64,000 nucleotides of DNA, from positions 90,484-154,483 of the forward strand of contig CANIHD010000003.1 in the NCBI GenBank assembly GCA_947467345.1. The letters are read 5' to 3'. The DNA is from Alphaproteobacteria bacterium. Its GTDB lineage: Bacteria > Pseudomonadota > Alphaproteobacteria > Micropepsales > Micropepsaceae. Below the pieces are notes generated by a model. The model was given only the letters and a program-made list of their open reading frames with translations, made no database searches and was not told where the DNA came from. The position numbers and the translations under genes were made by a program. The first letter of the stretch is position 1. Every line of letters begins with the position of its first letter. Positions 55,371-63,852 of the stretch are shown here, in pieces.

Positions 55371-55919
55371 ATGTCTGTTCTTGACGAACGCAATATGGCG
55401 CACACCGGCGCGAAAAAGAATGTCAGCTTCCGCGCTGACGACATCCAATCGTCCGCGGATTTCCGCAAACATTACGAGCAAGCGGCCAACGTCGTTTCGG
55501 TCGAAGACATGCCGTTCGAGAATTCACCCGACGGCCTGATCAAGCATTTGGTACATGAACGCATGGACACGCGCGAAATGTGCATCGACGCGTATATGCA
55601 GTTCATCAAGCCCGGCAGCCGCACGGGCAAACACCGTCATATGTGGGAAGAGGTCGTCTTCGTCGCCGAAGGCTCCGGCCACGATCTGCATTGGGACATC
55701 AAGTTCGACTGCGACATTAAATATAAATGGGACTGGGAAGCTGAACCCCGCCGCTTCGAGTGGACACGCGGCGATTTCATCTACATCCCGCCCTTCTCGA
55801 TCCACCAGCATTTCAATTCCGGCGCCAGCGAAGCCCGGTTGATTGTCATCTCCAACCGCATCGTGAAATCGATGGGGTTCAACTGGCTCGACCAGCTCGA
55901 GAATTCACCCGACGCATAG
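55371..55919 (+). CDS. Single-cupin protein (second of a pair)
   Basis: A 182-residue cupin protein. Motif 1 is complete: KHRHMWEEVVFVAEGSG keeps His, His and Glu. Motif 2 is PPFSIHQHFN. The N-terminal part (KNVSFRADDIQSSADFRKHY) is separate from the barrel. Together with the upstream gene, it resembles the two halves of the bicupin, the Glu-containing half here and the Glu-less half upstream. A strong hairpin terminator follows the stop. Confidence 0.76.
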   Translation: MSVLDERNMAHTGAKKNVSFRADDIQSSADFRKHYEQAANVVSVEDMPFENSPDGLIKHLVHERMDTREMCIDAYMQFIKPGSRTGKHRHMWEEVVFVAEGSGHDLHWDIKFDCDIKYKWDWEAEPRRFEWTRGDFIYIPPFSIHQHFNSGASEARLIVISNRIVKSMGFNWLDQLENSPDA

Positions 55920-55950
55920 TCGATTGGTTAACGGGGAAGTTATGAATCCA

Positions 55951-55980
55951 AATGACCGGCGGGACCTCCCGCCGGTCATT
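55951..55980 (+). terminator. Intrinsic terminator after the cupin pair
   Basis: AATGACCGGCGGGA (55951-55964) pairs perfectly with TCCCGCCGGTCATT (55967-55980) around two bases, 32 bases past the cupin stop, and TTGTATG follows. A perfect 14-bp stem followed by T residues is a good intrinsic terminator. Confidence 0.8.
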
Positions 55981-56168
55981 TTGTATGTGCGGCGCCGATA
56001 GATAAAACTTTATCGAGCTGTTTCCGGCGTTTCGGCAAAAACACCCCTGTTCTGTTTACAGAAAACTAAGCGCGCCGCTTGGAATACATTCCACAAGATA
56101 GGCCCTTGAGGTGAAGTGAAGGCCAGGATTACCCGCCGACCACGAGCTTCAACCCGGAAGGGGCAGAT

Positions 56169-56333
56169 ATGCGCAACTTCATCCTCTGTTTCGTCTCTGA
56201 CGAATCCGGCGCGACGGCCATCGAGTACGGGATAATCATCGGCAGTATCTGTTTGGTGCTTGTCGCGGCTCTCGGCGGCGTTACGGCGGCGATGAACGAC
56301 AATTTGGGCGCCATTGCCGCGGCATTGCAATAA
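56169..56333 (+). CDS. Flp/Fap-type pilin subunit (54 residues)
   Basis: A short gene: the 54-residue product begins MRNFILCFVS and has DESGATAIEYGIIIGSICLV, the Flp pilin processing region. The prepilin peptidase would cut after the Gly of SGATAIEYG, leaving a hydrophobic helix as the fibre-forming part. Flp pilins build the Tad tight-adherence pilus. No tad/cpa genes (ATPase, secretin, peptidase) are visible, so this copy is an orphan here. Two cysteines (positions 7 and 28) are unusual. A terminator lies upstream (55951) and a hairpin downstream (56391). Confidence 0.78.
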   Translation: MRNFILCFVSDESGATAIEYGIIIGSICLVLVAALGGVTAAMNDNLGAIAAALQ

Positions 56334-56390
56334 TCGCGAAAACGAGACCCTCGTCGGCGGGCTGAGCACTCGGCGGCTTTCTGACGAGGT

Positions 56391-56411
56391 CCCGCTGGCG
56401 AGAGCCAGCGG
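56391..56411. terminator. 9-bp hairpin between the pilin and pyrD genes
   Basis: CCCGCTGGC and GCCAGCGGG pair perfectly around GAGA. It lies between the stops of the convergent pilin and pyrD genes. No T-run follows on either side, so it is a weak bidirectional terminator candidate. A second imperfect pair (GACCCTCGTC with GACGAGGTC) precedes it. Confidence 0.45.
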
Positions 56412-56430
56412 GAACCTGTCAAAACCCCAT

Positions 56431-57519
56431 CTATTTCCGATGATCCGCACCGACGGCAGCGGCGACGGAAGAAAATCCCCCCGACCGCAATAGATCAGCG
56501 AGGTCCCGGGCGATGCGCGCTGCTACGCCCGGCCCTTTAAATATTAAAGCCGAATAGACCTGCACGAGAGACGCGCCCGCGCGAATCTTTGCGTAGGCCT
56601 GCGCGCCGCTGCCAATGCCACCGGTGCCGATCAAAATCATCCGGCCTTCGGTGAGGCGATACATATCGGCAAGGCGCCGCGTAGAAAGCGCAAATAGAGG
56701 TTCACCCGAAAGTCCGCCGACTTCATTGCGATGGCGGCTCTTGAGCTCAGGCCCACGCGCGATTGTGGTGTTGCCAATCATGATCCCATCAATATTCAAC
56801 GCCATAGAAATTTCCGCGACATCGCGCATTTCGTCGTCGCTGAGATCCGGCGCAATCTTCACCAACAGGGGCGGCAATTTCGCGGCACCCGGCAATGCGC
56901 GGGCGCGTGCCGCTAAAGCGCGGCGGAGCAGATCTTCGATCGGCGCTCGCGCTTGAAGAGCGCGCAATCCAGGCGTGTTGGGTGAGGAGATATTGCAGAC
57001 GATGTAATCAGCGTAAGGCGCGACGCTCTCTATTCCAGTAACGTAGTCTGCCGCGCCATCCACCGTGTCTTTGTTCTTGCCGACATTGGCGCCAACAACT
57101 CCGAACGCTGAGGGTCGCTGACGACGCGCGCGCAAACGTTCCGCGAATGCCTCAACGCCACCGCTATTGAATCCGAGGCGATTGATAATCCCTGCATCTT
57201 CCTCAAGCCGGAATAAACGGGGCTGCGGGTTGCCCGGCTGCGGCAGCGGCGTGACGGTTCCCGCTTCCACAAAACCGAATCCCAAACGCAGCATGGCGTC
57301 GGCCACGCGCGCGTCCTTGTCGAAACCCGCCGCCAATCCGATGGGATTGCGAAACTCCAGGCCCCATACATTGGTCGCCAAAATGGAATCGTCGGGCGCG
57401 GACCGGCTGCCCGCCAAGCCATGTTCGAGTGCCCACAAAGCTGCGTTGTGTGCCGCTTCCGGCTCGAGCCCGTAGAGCGCCGCGAGCGCCAATCGATCGA
57501 ACAAACCAATGTCGCCCAT
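56431..57519 (-). CDS. pyrD: Dihydroorotate dehydrogenase (quinone), class 2
   Basis: PyrD oxidises dihydroorotate to orotate and passes electrons to ubiquinone. The 362 residues contain FRNPIGLAAGFDKDARVADA, NRLGFNSGG, CNISSPNTPGLRALQ and LIGTGGIGSGAQAYAKI, all class 2 membrane-associated blocks. pyrE lies upstream on the same strand (14 bp), so the last two steps to UMP before PyrF are encoded together. Confidence 0.96.
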   Translation of the reverse strand: MGDIGLFDRLALAALYGLEPEAAHNAALWALEHGLAGSRSAPDDSILATNVWGLEFRNPIGLAAGFDKDARVADAMLRLGFGFVEAGTVTPLPQPGNPQPRLFRLEEDAGIINRLGFNSGGVEAFAERLRARRQRPSAFGVVGANVGKNKDTVDGAADYVTGIESVAPYADYIVCNISSPNTPGLRALQARAPIEDLLRRALAARARALPGAAKLPPLLVKIAPDLSDDEMRDVAEISMALNIDGIMIGNTTIARGPELKSRHRNEVGGLSGEPLFALSTRRLADMYRLTEGRMILIGTGGIGSGAQAYAKIRAGASLVQVYSALIFKGPGVAARIARDLADLLRSGGFSSVAAAVGADHRK

Positions 57520-57533
57520 GGGCCGGATCGCCC

Positions 57534-58226
57534 TTAGCCGGCAAAACCGGCGGAACCGCCATTGGCCTTCGACCAGCCGCGCGGATCGCGCATGAAATTT
57601 TCGACCTCGCGCAATTTGGCCTCATCGAATTTGCCGCTTGCCTTGGCTTCAGCGAGCACATCCCACCAGGTCGCCAGATGATGATGTTTGACGCCCATAT
57701 CGGCGAGCGTCTTCAAGCCGCCAGGGAAGATGTCATAGTAGAAGGTGACGAAGGTGTGCTCGACGACGCATCCGGCGTTGCGCAGCGCGTTGATGAAAAG
57801 AACCTTGCTGCCGCCATCCGTGGTCAAATCCTCGACCAGAAGAACACGCTGGCCTTCCTTCACCTCGCCTTCGATCTGCGCGTTGCGCCCGAAACCCTTT
57901 GGAGCTTTGCGCACATATTGCATCGGCAGCATCAGCCGTTCCGCCATCCATGCCGCGTAGGCGATGCCGGCGGTTTCGCCGCCCGCAACCGTATCGAAGG
58001 CCTCGAATCCGGCATCGCGCGACAGGATCGACGCACCGAAATCCATCAGCGCGCGGCGAACGCGCGGAAACGAAATCGGTCGGCGGCAATCGGTGTAGAC
58101 GGGGCTGGCCAAGCCAGAGGTGAAAATGAAGGGCTTGTCGCTGTAAAAGCGAACCGCATCGATCTCGAGCAGCATGCGGGCCGTCAGCTCCGCGATTGTC
58201 TTCTTGTCGATAAAGCTAGGGTTCAT
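57534..58226 (-). CDS. pyrE: Orotate phosphoribosyltransferase
   Basis: PyrE joins orotate to PRPP, giving OMP. The 230-residue protein has the PRPP-binding block [37 protein letters not shown] and [17 protein letters not shown]. The C-terminal tail beyond residue 205 ([19 protein letters not shown]) is slightly long. It is upstream of pyrD in the same operon. Confidence 0.95.
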   Translation of the reverse strand: MNPSFIDKKTIAELTARMLLEIDAVRFYSDKPFIFTSGLASPVYTDCRRPISFPRVRRALMDFGASILSRDAGFEAFDTVAGGETAGIAYAAWMAERLMLPMQYVRKAPKGFGRNAQIEGEVKEGQRVLLVEDLTTDGGSKVLFINALRNAGCVVEHTFVTFYYDIFPGGLKTLADMGVKHHHLATWWDVLAEAKASGKFDEAKLREVENFMRDPRGWSKANGGSAGFAG

Positions 58227-58413
58227 GTCCAGATTAATCCTAGGGCCAGAGTCGCCCTATTTGCGGAGCAATTCGATGGAGCGCAAGCGCCGCGTCTGTG
58301 CATGAAAAGCCAAGCTTTGCCAGCGCCTTACTGGAACGGCTCGCGAGCTCGCGGGAAAAGACCGCGAAAATGGGATTTTAAGTCCGGCTGAAAGGACACG
58401 GTAGAAGGCGAAT

Positions 58414-58833
58414 TTAGGCCTCGCCGCCGCAACACGCCTCATTTGGCGAAATGCAGCGGCATTCGTTGCGATATTCGCGGCTGAGGCCCTGCAGATAGGA
58501 ATCGATTGCCTGCCGTACGATGTCGCTGCGTGTCAGGTTCTTCTTCACGGCCGCCAGACCGAGGCGTTCGTAATCCGCTTGCGAGATTTTCACCGCCAGC
58601 TTTCGCGGTCCCTGGGGCGGCAGTGTCGAACGCGAGCTCCGCTTCAACGCGATCGGCGTCGGGTCGCTCTGCGCATTCAGCGGCGACAGGCTGGGCGCTG
58701 TCGCGCTTTCGGCCGCCAATTGCTCAACCAATTGCGTCTCGGGCTCAAGCGCCGGCATGAACATGACGCGGCGCGCCCCGCCTTTGCGAGCCAAGAGACT
58801 TGATGTGATTGGGGCGAAATTAGTTCGGCTCAA
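58414..58833 (-). CDS. Ribbon-helix-helix-like protein, overlapping the ParA-like gene
   Basis: A protein with a candidate ribbon-helix-helix core (KLAVKISQADYERLGLAAVK, RSDIVRQAIDSYLQGLS), preceded by a disordered stretch and ending in CRCISPNEACCGGEA, a short Cys-rich tail. RHH proteins bind DNA as dimers. The start is uncertain. TTG 58833 gives 139 residues and overlaps the ParA-like stop by 14 bases. ATG 58764 would give 116. I chose the TTG because the sequence between looks protein-like. The overlap with the ParA-like gene suggests that they act together. Confidence 0.62.
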   Translation of the reverse strand: MSRTNFAPITSSLLARKGGARRVMFMPALEPETQLVEQLAAESATAPSLSPLNAQSDPTPIALKRSSRSTLPPQGPRKLAVKISQADYERLGLAAVKKNLTRSDIVRQAIDSYLQGLSREYRNECRCISPNEACCGGEA

Positions 58834-60013
58834 GACGTGTCCCCAATTTCCCGAATGGCACGACGCGATCCAGCGAGCAGCGGCCAAATGACAATCCGTT
58901 GCGACGTTCTATGCCGGATTGCGCGAAACCGGCCAGTTTGCGGCGGTCCGCAGCATTGCGGCGATCAGGCTCGTTGGCGTTTTCTTCGGGTGGCTCAGGA
59001 TTGCGCGTTTCAACCTCCACAGAAGACTTAATGGATTTTCGAATCGGCGGCAATGCTTTCGGTTCCCACGAAGATATGGCGACGATCTCGATGTCGCCGG
59101 CGCTCAAGCCCGTTTCTTGTGAAACGCTCGGGGCCACGCGCGCCATCGGCGTGGCGGCAAACGGTCTTTCCGGTTCCGCCTCCACGAGCGGAGGCGGAAT
59201 CGTCCGATAGATTTCATTGTAGCTTTGGGGGGCTTCCGGATTTTCGTCGGACTCCACGACGTTCCGAATTTCCTCCCTAGCGGATTGCGAGGCATTGTCC
59301 GGCGCCGGCGACATCGCCATAGCGGCTACCAGCCGTTCATTCGCGACGGCTCTCGAGACCGTCGATATTGCCGCGTCCGAGCGTGTGCCAGTCAGGCGTT
59401 GCAAGCGCTCGTGAACATAGGCCCACAAATCGCGCACTTCGCGCGCCGACACCGACGCAGGCGTGATCTCTCCCACCGCACGCCCGTCCACCATGCTGGC
59501 GGCGAACTCGACGCGCTGGTGAATCATGACCGGTGCTACGGTGCCGTGCTGCGACAACGCGACGGCGGATTCCCCGGTGATACGCGCGCGTGCCGTGGCG
59601 GCATTGATGACGAATAGAAGCGGCTTGCGGTGGTGATCGGCGATATCAACGGTTTGCCCGACCGCCCGCAAATCATGCGGGCTGGGACGCGTCGGCACCA
59701 ACACAAGATCCGCTTGTGCAATGCCTTCCGAAATCATTTGCGTGAGCGCGGCCGGCGTGTCGATGACCGCAAGGTGAATGCCGGAGCCGCGCAAACGCTG
59801 CAGCACGGCGCCTAGATTCTGCGATTCGACTTTCGCGAAACGCGGCGTTTCGCCTTTGCGGGCGTTCCACCAATCCGACAGGCTTCCTTGCGGATCCATG
59901 TCAATCAAAGCGACTGGGCCGGCGCCGGCTCTCTCGGCCTCAACCGCAAGATGGCCGGACAATGTGGTCTTGCCGGATCCACCCTTCAGGGAGGCCAGCA
60001 CTATGACTTTCAT
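58820..60013 (-). CDS. ParA-family ATPase with long C-terminal tail
   Basis: A 397-residue protein. The first roughly 210 residues are a ParA/MinD-type ATPase: deviant Walker A KGGSGKTT (residues 10-17), ALIDMDPQGSLSDWW and LAVIDTPAAL. The remaining half is low complexity and charged with no clear fold (PDNASQSAREEIRNV, PPEENANEPDRRNAADRR), unlike plain ParA. No parB or parS is seen. ParA-type proteins position chromosomes, plasmids, carboxysomes or chemoreceptor clusters. An RHH gene overlaps its 3' end and may be its DNA-binding or adaptor partner. Confidence 0.8.
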   Translation of the reverse strand: MKVIVLASLKGGSGKTTLSGHLAVEAERAGAGPVALIDMDPQGSLSDWWNARKGETPRFAKVESQNLGAVLQRLRGSGIHLAVIDTPAALTQMISEGIAQADLVLVPTRPSPHDLRAVGQTVDIADHHRKPLLFVINAATARARITGESAVALSQHGTVAPVMIHQRVEFAASMVDGRAVGEITPASVSAREVRDLWAYVHERLQRLTGTRSDAAISTVSRAVANERLVAAMAMSPAPDNASQSAREEIRNVVESDENPEAPQSYNEIYRTIPPPLVEAEPERPFAATPMARVAPSVSQETGLSAGDIEIVAISSWEPKALPPIRKSIKSSVEVETRNPEPPEENANEPDRRNAADRRKLAGFAQSGIERRNGLSFGRCSLDRVVPFGKLGTRLEPN

Positions 60014-60202
60014 GCCACTACATCCGTCTGACTGGACCGCACGAAAGGCGGCACAATTGCGCAACAATTTGCGTCAAACGAAAATAGCGAGGCAATGCGA
60101 AGCGCGCGCGAGATTTCAACCAGGCAGCTTAGCTGTGGGAAAACTCTGCCAATGCCAATTGCTTTAAATTTTCGGCGACTTCGCAGACTGAGCGTGCCGG
60201 CC

Positions 60203-61687
60203 TTAGGATTGCCGCGCGAAAGCCGCAGCAGCATTGCCCGCAATCCGGCCGAATACCGAGCCTGAGGTGAGCCCAGTACCGCCCGGATAATTGAAATAGA
60301 ACAAGCCGCCCAGCATTTCGCCTGCCGTATAGAGTCCCGGAATCGGACGGTAATCGAGATTCATCACCTCGGCGTCGCGTGTCACCCGCAGCCCACCGAA
60401 GGTAAACGTCACGCCGCATGTGACGGCGTAGCCTTCATAAGGCGGCGCATCGATAGGGTTGGCCCAATTGCTTTTGGGCACGCTTAGGCCTTCGGTTCGC
60501 TTGCCGTCTTTGATGTTGGGATTGAAGGCGACATCCTTGCGCACCGCCGCATTGTATTCGGCGATGGTTTTCACAAACGCATCGGCGTTCACGCCATCGA
60601 GCTTCTTGGCCAATTCCTCGATGCTGTTCGCGGTGACCTTCGTAACCTGACGGATGTTATATTCGTCGCGTTGAAGGTGCTTCACTTTGGCGTCGAATAT
60701 CTGCCAGGCGAATTTCCCCGGCTGCTCCAGAATCACGCGCCCATATTTCGCATAGGTGTAATTGCGAAAATCGGCGCCCTCGTCCACGAAGCGTTTTCCA
60801 GTCGCGTTGATCATGACGGAGAACGGATAAGAGTGTTTCTGAAATTGGTCGCCGACCGCAAGATCGCCGAATTCCGGCGCGTTCATTTCCCAACCTACGG
60901 CATGGCAACCCGACCAATTGCCGTAGGGGCTGGCGCCAATGGCGAGCGCCATCCGCAAGCCTTCACCAGTGTTGAAGCGCGTGCCGCGTACCTTCGCCAA
61001 ATCCCAGCCCGGCCCGAGATAGCGTGTCCGCCATTCGGTATTGGCCTCGAACCCGCCAGAGGCGAGAACCACGGCGCGGGCCATGAGGTCCGTCAATCCG
61101 TCCCGGCCGCGGACGCGGACTCCGCTGACTTTGATGCCATCGAACAGAAGATCGAACGCCCGCGTTTCATAGCGGATTTCGATGCCCTGTTTTTTCCCGG
61201 AGGCCGTCAGCATGTCCACGAGGCCGGGACCGCCGCCTACAGTTTCAACCGTTAGCCCGCCCCAAAACTTGAACTTCCCATCGATCTTGAAAGCCTGGCG
61301 CCCGAATATGGGAACGAAGCGTATGCCCTTCTCGCGCATCCAAAGCAGCGTATCGAGGCTGCGTGTGACCAGAAGCTCGCACAAATCCGGATCGGTGCGG
61401 AATTGCGTCACCCGCGCCATATCGTCGAAGAATTGATCCTGCGTGTACGTGCCAAAATCGGTGTTGTCGATTTCCTCGCGGCTGAGATCGGGCACCAACG
61501 CCTTGATATCATCGACGCCGTTGTAAACGACGCGCATCGCGCCGGCGGTGAAGCGGCTATTGCCGCCAGCCTCGTCTTCAGGGGCCGCCTCAAGCATCAA
61601 CACTGAGGCGCCGCGCTCGCGTGCCGCCAAGGCCGCGCAGAAAGCCGCGTTTCCGCCGCCGACAACGATCACGTCCCAATCGCCCAT
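60203..61687 (-). CDS. FAD-dependent dehydrogenase, tricarballylate dehydrogenase (TcuA)-like
   Basis: A 494-residue flavoprotein of the succinate dehydrogenase/fumarate reductase type. The N-terminal FAD site is VIVVGGGNAAFCAALAARER; later blocks are GGNSRFTAGAMRVVY, VLASGGFEANTEWR and GLYTAGEMLGGLFYFNYPGG. Overall it looks like TcuA, which oxidises tricarballylate to cis-aconitate. Neither TcuB nor TcuC (electron transfer, transport) is adjacent, so the substrate is only a guess. It is divergent from sulP. Confidence 0.8.
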   Translation of the reverse strand: MGDWDVIVVGGGNAAFCAALAARERGASVLMLEAAPEDEAGGNSRFTAGAMRVVYNGVDDIKALVPDLSREEIDNTDFGTYTQDQFFDDMARVTQFRTDPDLCELLVTRSLDTLLWMREKGIRFVPIFGRQAFKIDGKFKFWGGLTVETVGGGPGLVDMLTASGKKQGIEIRYETRAFDLLFDGIKVSGVRVRGRDGLTDLMARAVVLASGGFEANTEWRTRYLGPGWDLAKVRGTRFNTGEGLRMALAIGASPYGNWSGCHAVGWEMNAPEFGDLAVGDQFQKHSYPFSVMINATGKRFVDEGADFRNYTYAKYGRVILEQPGKFAWQIFDAKVKHLQRDEYNIRQVTKVTANSIEELAKKLDGVNADAFVKTIAEYNAAVRKDVAFNPNIKDGKRTEGLSVPKSNWANPIDAPPYEGYAVTCGVTFTFGGLRVTRDAEVMNLDYRPIPGLYTAGEMLGGLFYFNYPGGTGLTSGSVFGRIAGNAAAAFARQS

Positions 61688-61833
61688 AATATTCCCCGCA
61701 TTCGCCCGCAGACCGGCGAGCCTTTCCCATACATCTACGGGCGAAGCCCAAGGATCAAGGCGTGTTTTAGGGTCCGTGCCCGGGGCCGCGAATCCTCGTA
61801 ATAAGGCTGGGTAACCAACGATACAGCCAGCCC

Positions 61834-63552
61834 GTGCCCGCCCGCCCGGTAGAACCCAGTTTCGTCGAACTCTTCACCCCCAAGCTCGTGACCGTGCTGC
61901 GCGAGGGCTATGGCGCGGCGGAGTTGCGCCACGACGCAGTGGCAGGGCTCACCGTCGCCATCGTGGCGCTGCCTCTCTCCATGGCCATCGCCATTGCCTC
62001 GGGTGCCACGCCGGCGCAGGGCCTCTACACCTCCATCATAGGCGGCTTCCTGGTTTCGGCGCTTGGCGGGAGCCGGTTTCAGATCGGCGGCCCGGCGGGC
62101 GCCTTCATCGTCCTGGTCGCTGCCACAGTTGCGCAGCACGGGCCCGCCGGGCTGATCCTCGCCGTGTTCCTCTCCGGCTTCATGCTGGCTGCCATCGGCT
62201 TCATGCGCCTTGGCGCCTACATCAAATTCATTCCCTTTCCCGTGACGGTTGGTTTCACCGCCGGGATCGCCGTCATCATCTTTGCGAGTCAGATCAAGGA
62301 ATTGTTAGGGCTAACCTTGGCCGGGCCAGAGCCGGGTCCGTTGCTGCAAAAAATTCCCGTTCTTCTTCATGCAGCACCGAGCGCGAATATGGCGAGTGTG
62401 TTGGTCGCGGGCGGTACAATCGCGACCATCTTCGCCATTGCGCGCTGGCGCCCGCAATGGCCGGGATTGCTGATCGCGATATGCGGGGCGTCGTTCGCCG
62501 CCACCGCGCTTCATCTTCCCATCGATACAATTGGTTCGCGCTTCGGCGGTTTGCCGAATTTTCTGCCCCCGCCGCGCCTGCCGGAGCTAAACGGTGATCT
62601 CGTCTTAGCCGTGCTGCCAAACGCTATCGCGTTCACGCTGTTTGGGGCGATTGAATCGCTGCTCTCCGCCGTGGTTGCCGACAGCATGACAGGGCGGCGA
62701 CATCGCTCCAATTGCGAACTGGTGGCGCAAGGCATCGCGAATATCGGCTCCGCCCTTTTTGGCGGTATCTGCGTCACCGGCACGATCGCGCGCACGGCAA
62801 CAAATGTGCGCGACGGCGCCCACGGCCCCATAGCCGGAATGCTCCACGCCGTGTTTCTGCTCGTGTTCATGCTCGTCGTAGCGCCGCTGGCGGCGTTCAT
62901 TCCGATGGCCGCTCTTGCCGGGCTATTGGCTACCGTTGCTTGGAATATGTTCGAACGTCGGGCCATCCTTGCGCTTCTGAGAGCTTCGCGCGGGGACGCT
63001 GCGGTGCTTCTTGTGACGATCGCCCTGACGATGTTCCGCGATCTTACGGAAGCCATCGTGGTCGGATTCGCGTTGGGATCGGTACTTTTTATTCACCGCA
63101 TGTCGCAAGTAACGGCGGTCGCCAGCGAAACGCCGTTCGTCCCACAAGACCGCGCCGACAAGGCCGGCGGCGACCGAACCGCCTATAGAAGCCGAGCCGT
63201 AAAAGACCCCGACATAGTCATCTATCGCATTTCGGGCGTATTCTTTTTTGGTGCAGCCGCCTCCATCGGCGCCGTGCTGGACCGCGTTCGCGATTCACAC
63301 CGGGCGCTGATTGTTGATTTTTCTGCAGTCCCTTTTATCGACTCCACAGCGGCCCACACGATTGAGGACCTGGCGCGCAGCATGGCGCGGCGCAAAGTGA
63401 AATTATATTTGACGGGAACGAGCCCAGAGCTGCGACACGATTTGGCGGCATCCGGTATTGAACACACGCGCGTGCGTTTTGCGGATACGATAGACGACGC
63501 TGTTCGCGCCGCGCATGACCCTCCCCGTCCCGCTAAGGAACGGGGAGAATAG
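61834..63552 (+). CDS. SulP family anion transporter with STAS domain
   Basis: A 572-residue inner-membrane transporter of the SLC26/SulP family, with about 12-14 membrane segments (LTVAIVALPLSMAIAIASGA, GGPAGAFIVLVAATV) and a C-terminal STAS domain (IYRISGVFFFGAAASIGAVL, ALIVDFSAVPFIDSTAAHTI). Members carry sulfate, bicarbonate or dicarboxylates; the substrate is not clear here. The start is GTG 61834. It is divergent from the TcuA-like gene. If that enzyme uses a tricarboxylate, transport of a related anion by this protein would be an attractive but untested link. Confidence 0.9.
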   Translation: MPARPVEPSFVELFTPKLVTVLREGYGAAELRHDAVAGLTVAIVALPLSMAIAIASGATPAQGLYTSIIGGFLVSALGGSRFQIGGPAGAFIVLVAATVAQHGPAGLILAVFLSGFMLAAIGFMRLGAYIKFIPFPVTVGFTAGIAVIIFASQIKELLGLTLAGPEPGPLLQKIPVLLHAAPSANMASVLVAGGTIATIFAIARWRPQWPGLLIAICGASFAATALHLPIDTIGSRFGGLPNFLPPPRLPELNGDLVLAVLPNAIAFTLFGAIESLLSAVVADSMTGRRHRSNCELVAQGIANIGSALFGGICVTGTIARTATNVRDGAHGPIAGMLHAVFLLVFMLVVAPLAAFIPMAALAGLLATVAWNMFERRAILALLRASRGDAAVLLVTIALTMFRDLTEAIVVGFALGSVLFIHRMSQVTAVASETPFVPQDRADKAGGDRTAYRSRAVKDPDIVIYRISGVFFFGAAASIGAVLDRVRDSHRALIVDFSAVPFIDSTAAHTIEDLARSMARRKVKLYLTGTSPELRHDLAASGIEHTRVRFADTIDDAVRAAHDPPRPAKERGE

Positions 63553-63569
63553 AAGACAGGCGATTCCGT

Positions 63570-63852
63570 TTAAGCTGCCTTGTCTTCCTGCTGCTGCTTG
63601 GCCTTCTTGAAATGTTCGTCGGCGCGCTTCTGCAGTTCCTGCGGCGCTATATCTTCGATGTGGGTAGCAATCATCCAGCTATTGCCGGCCGAATCTTTTA
63701 CGCCGCCGCAGCGGTCGCCATAGAACATATCCATTGGCTCCATGACGCTCTTACCGCCGGCCTTGACCGCTTGCCGATAGGCGGCGTCCACGTCGGGAAC
63801 ATAAAGATAGAGGATGACCGGCGTCGCCGGCATGTTTTCAGTTTCCTCGGGG
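63570..63852 (-). pseudogene. Glyoxalase/bleomycin resistance-like (VOC) gene, truncated by an IS element
   Basis: The C-terminal part of a VOC-fold protein: PVILYLYVPDVDAAYRQAV, MFYGDRCGGVKDSAGNSWMI and ATHIEDIAPQELQKRADEHF. An ATG at 63833 gives 87 residues, which is too short, and the conserved reading continues upstream through ADHPEETEN until it meets the IS end at 63853. The first half (about 60 residues) is missing, so it is best called a pseudogene rather than a short gene. Confidence 0.78.

Noticed and set aside
58227..58413. A short minus-strand open frame running from the RHH gene end toward 58257
   Set aside because: No ribosome site, an Arg-rich composition and overlap with the RHH coding end; I see only an intergenic region.
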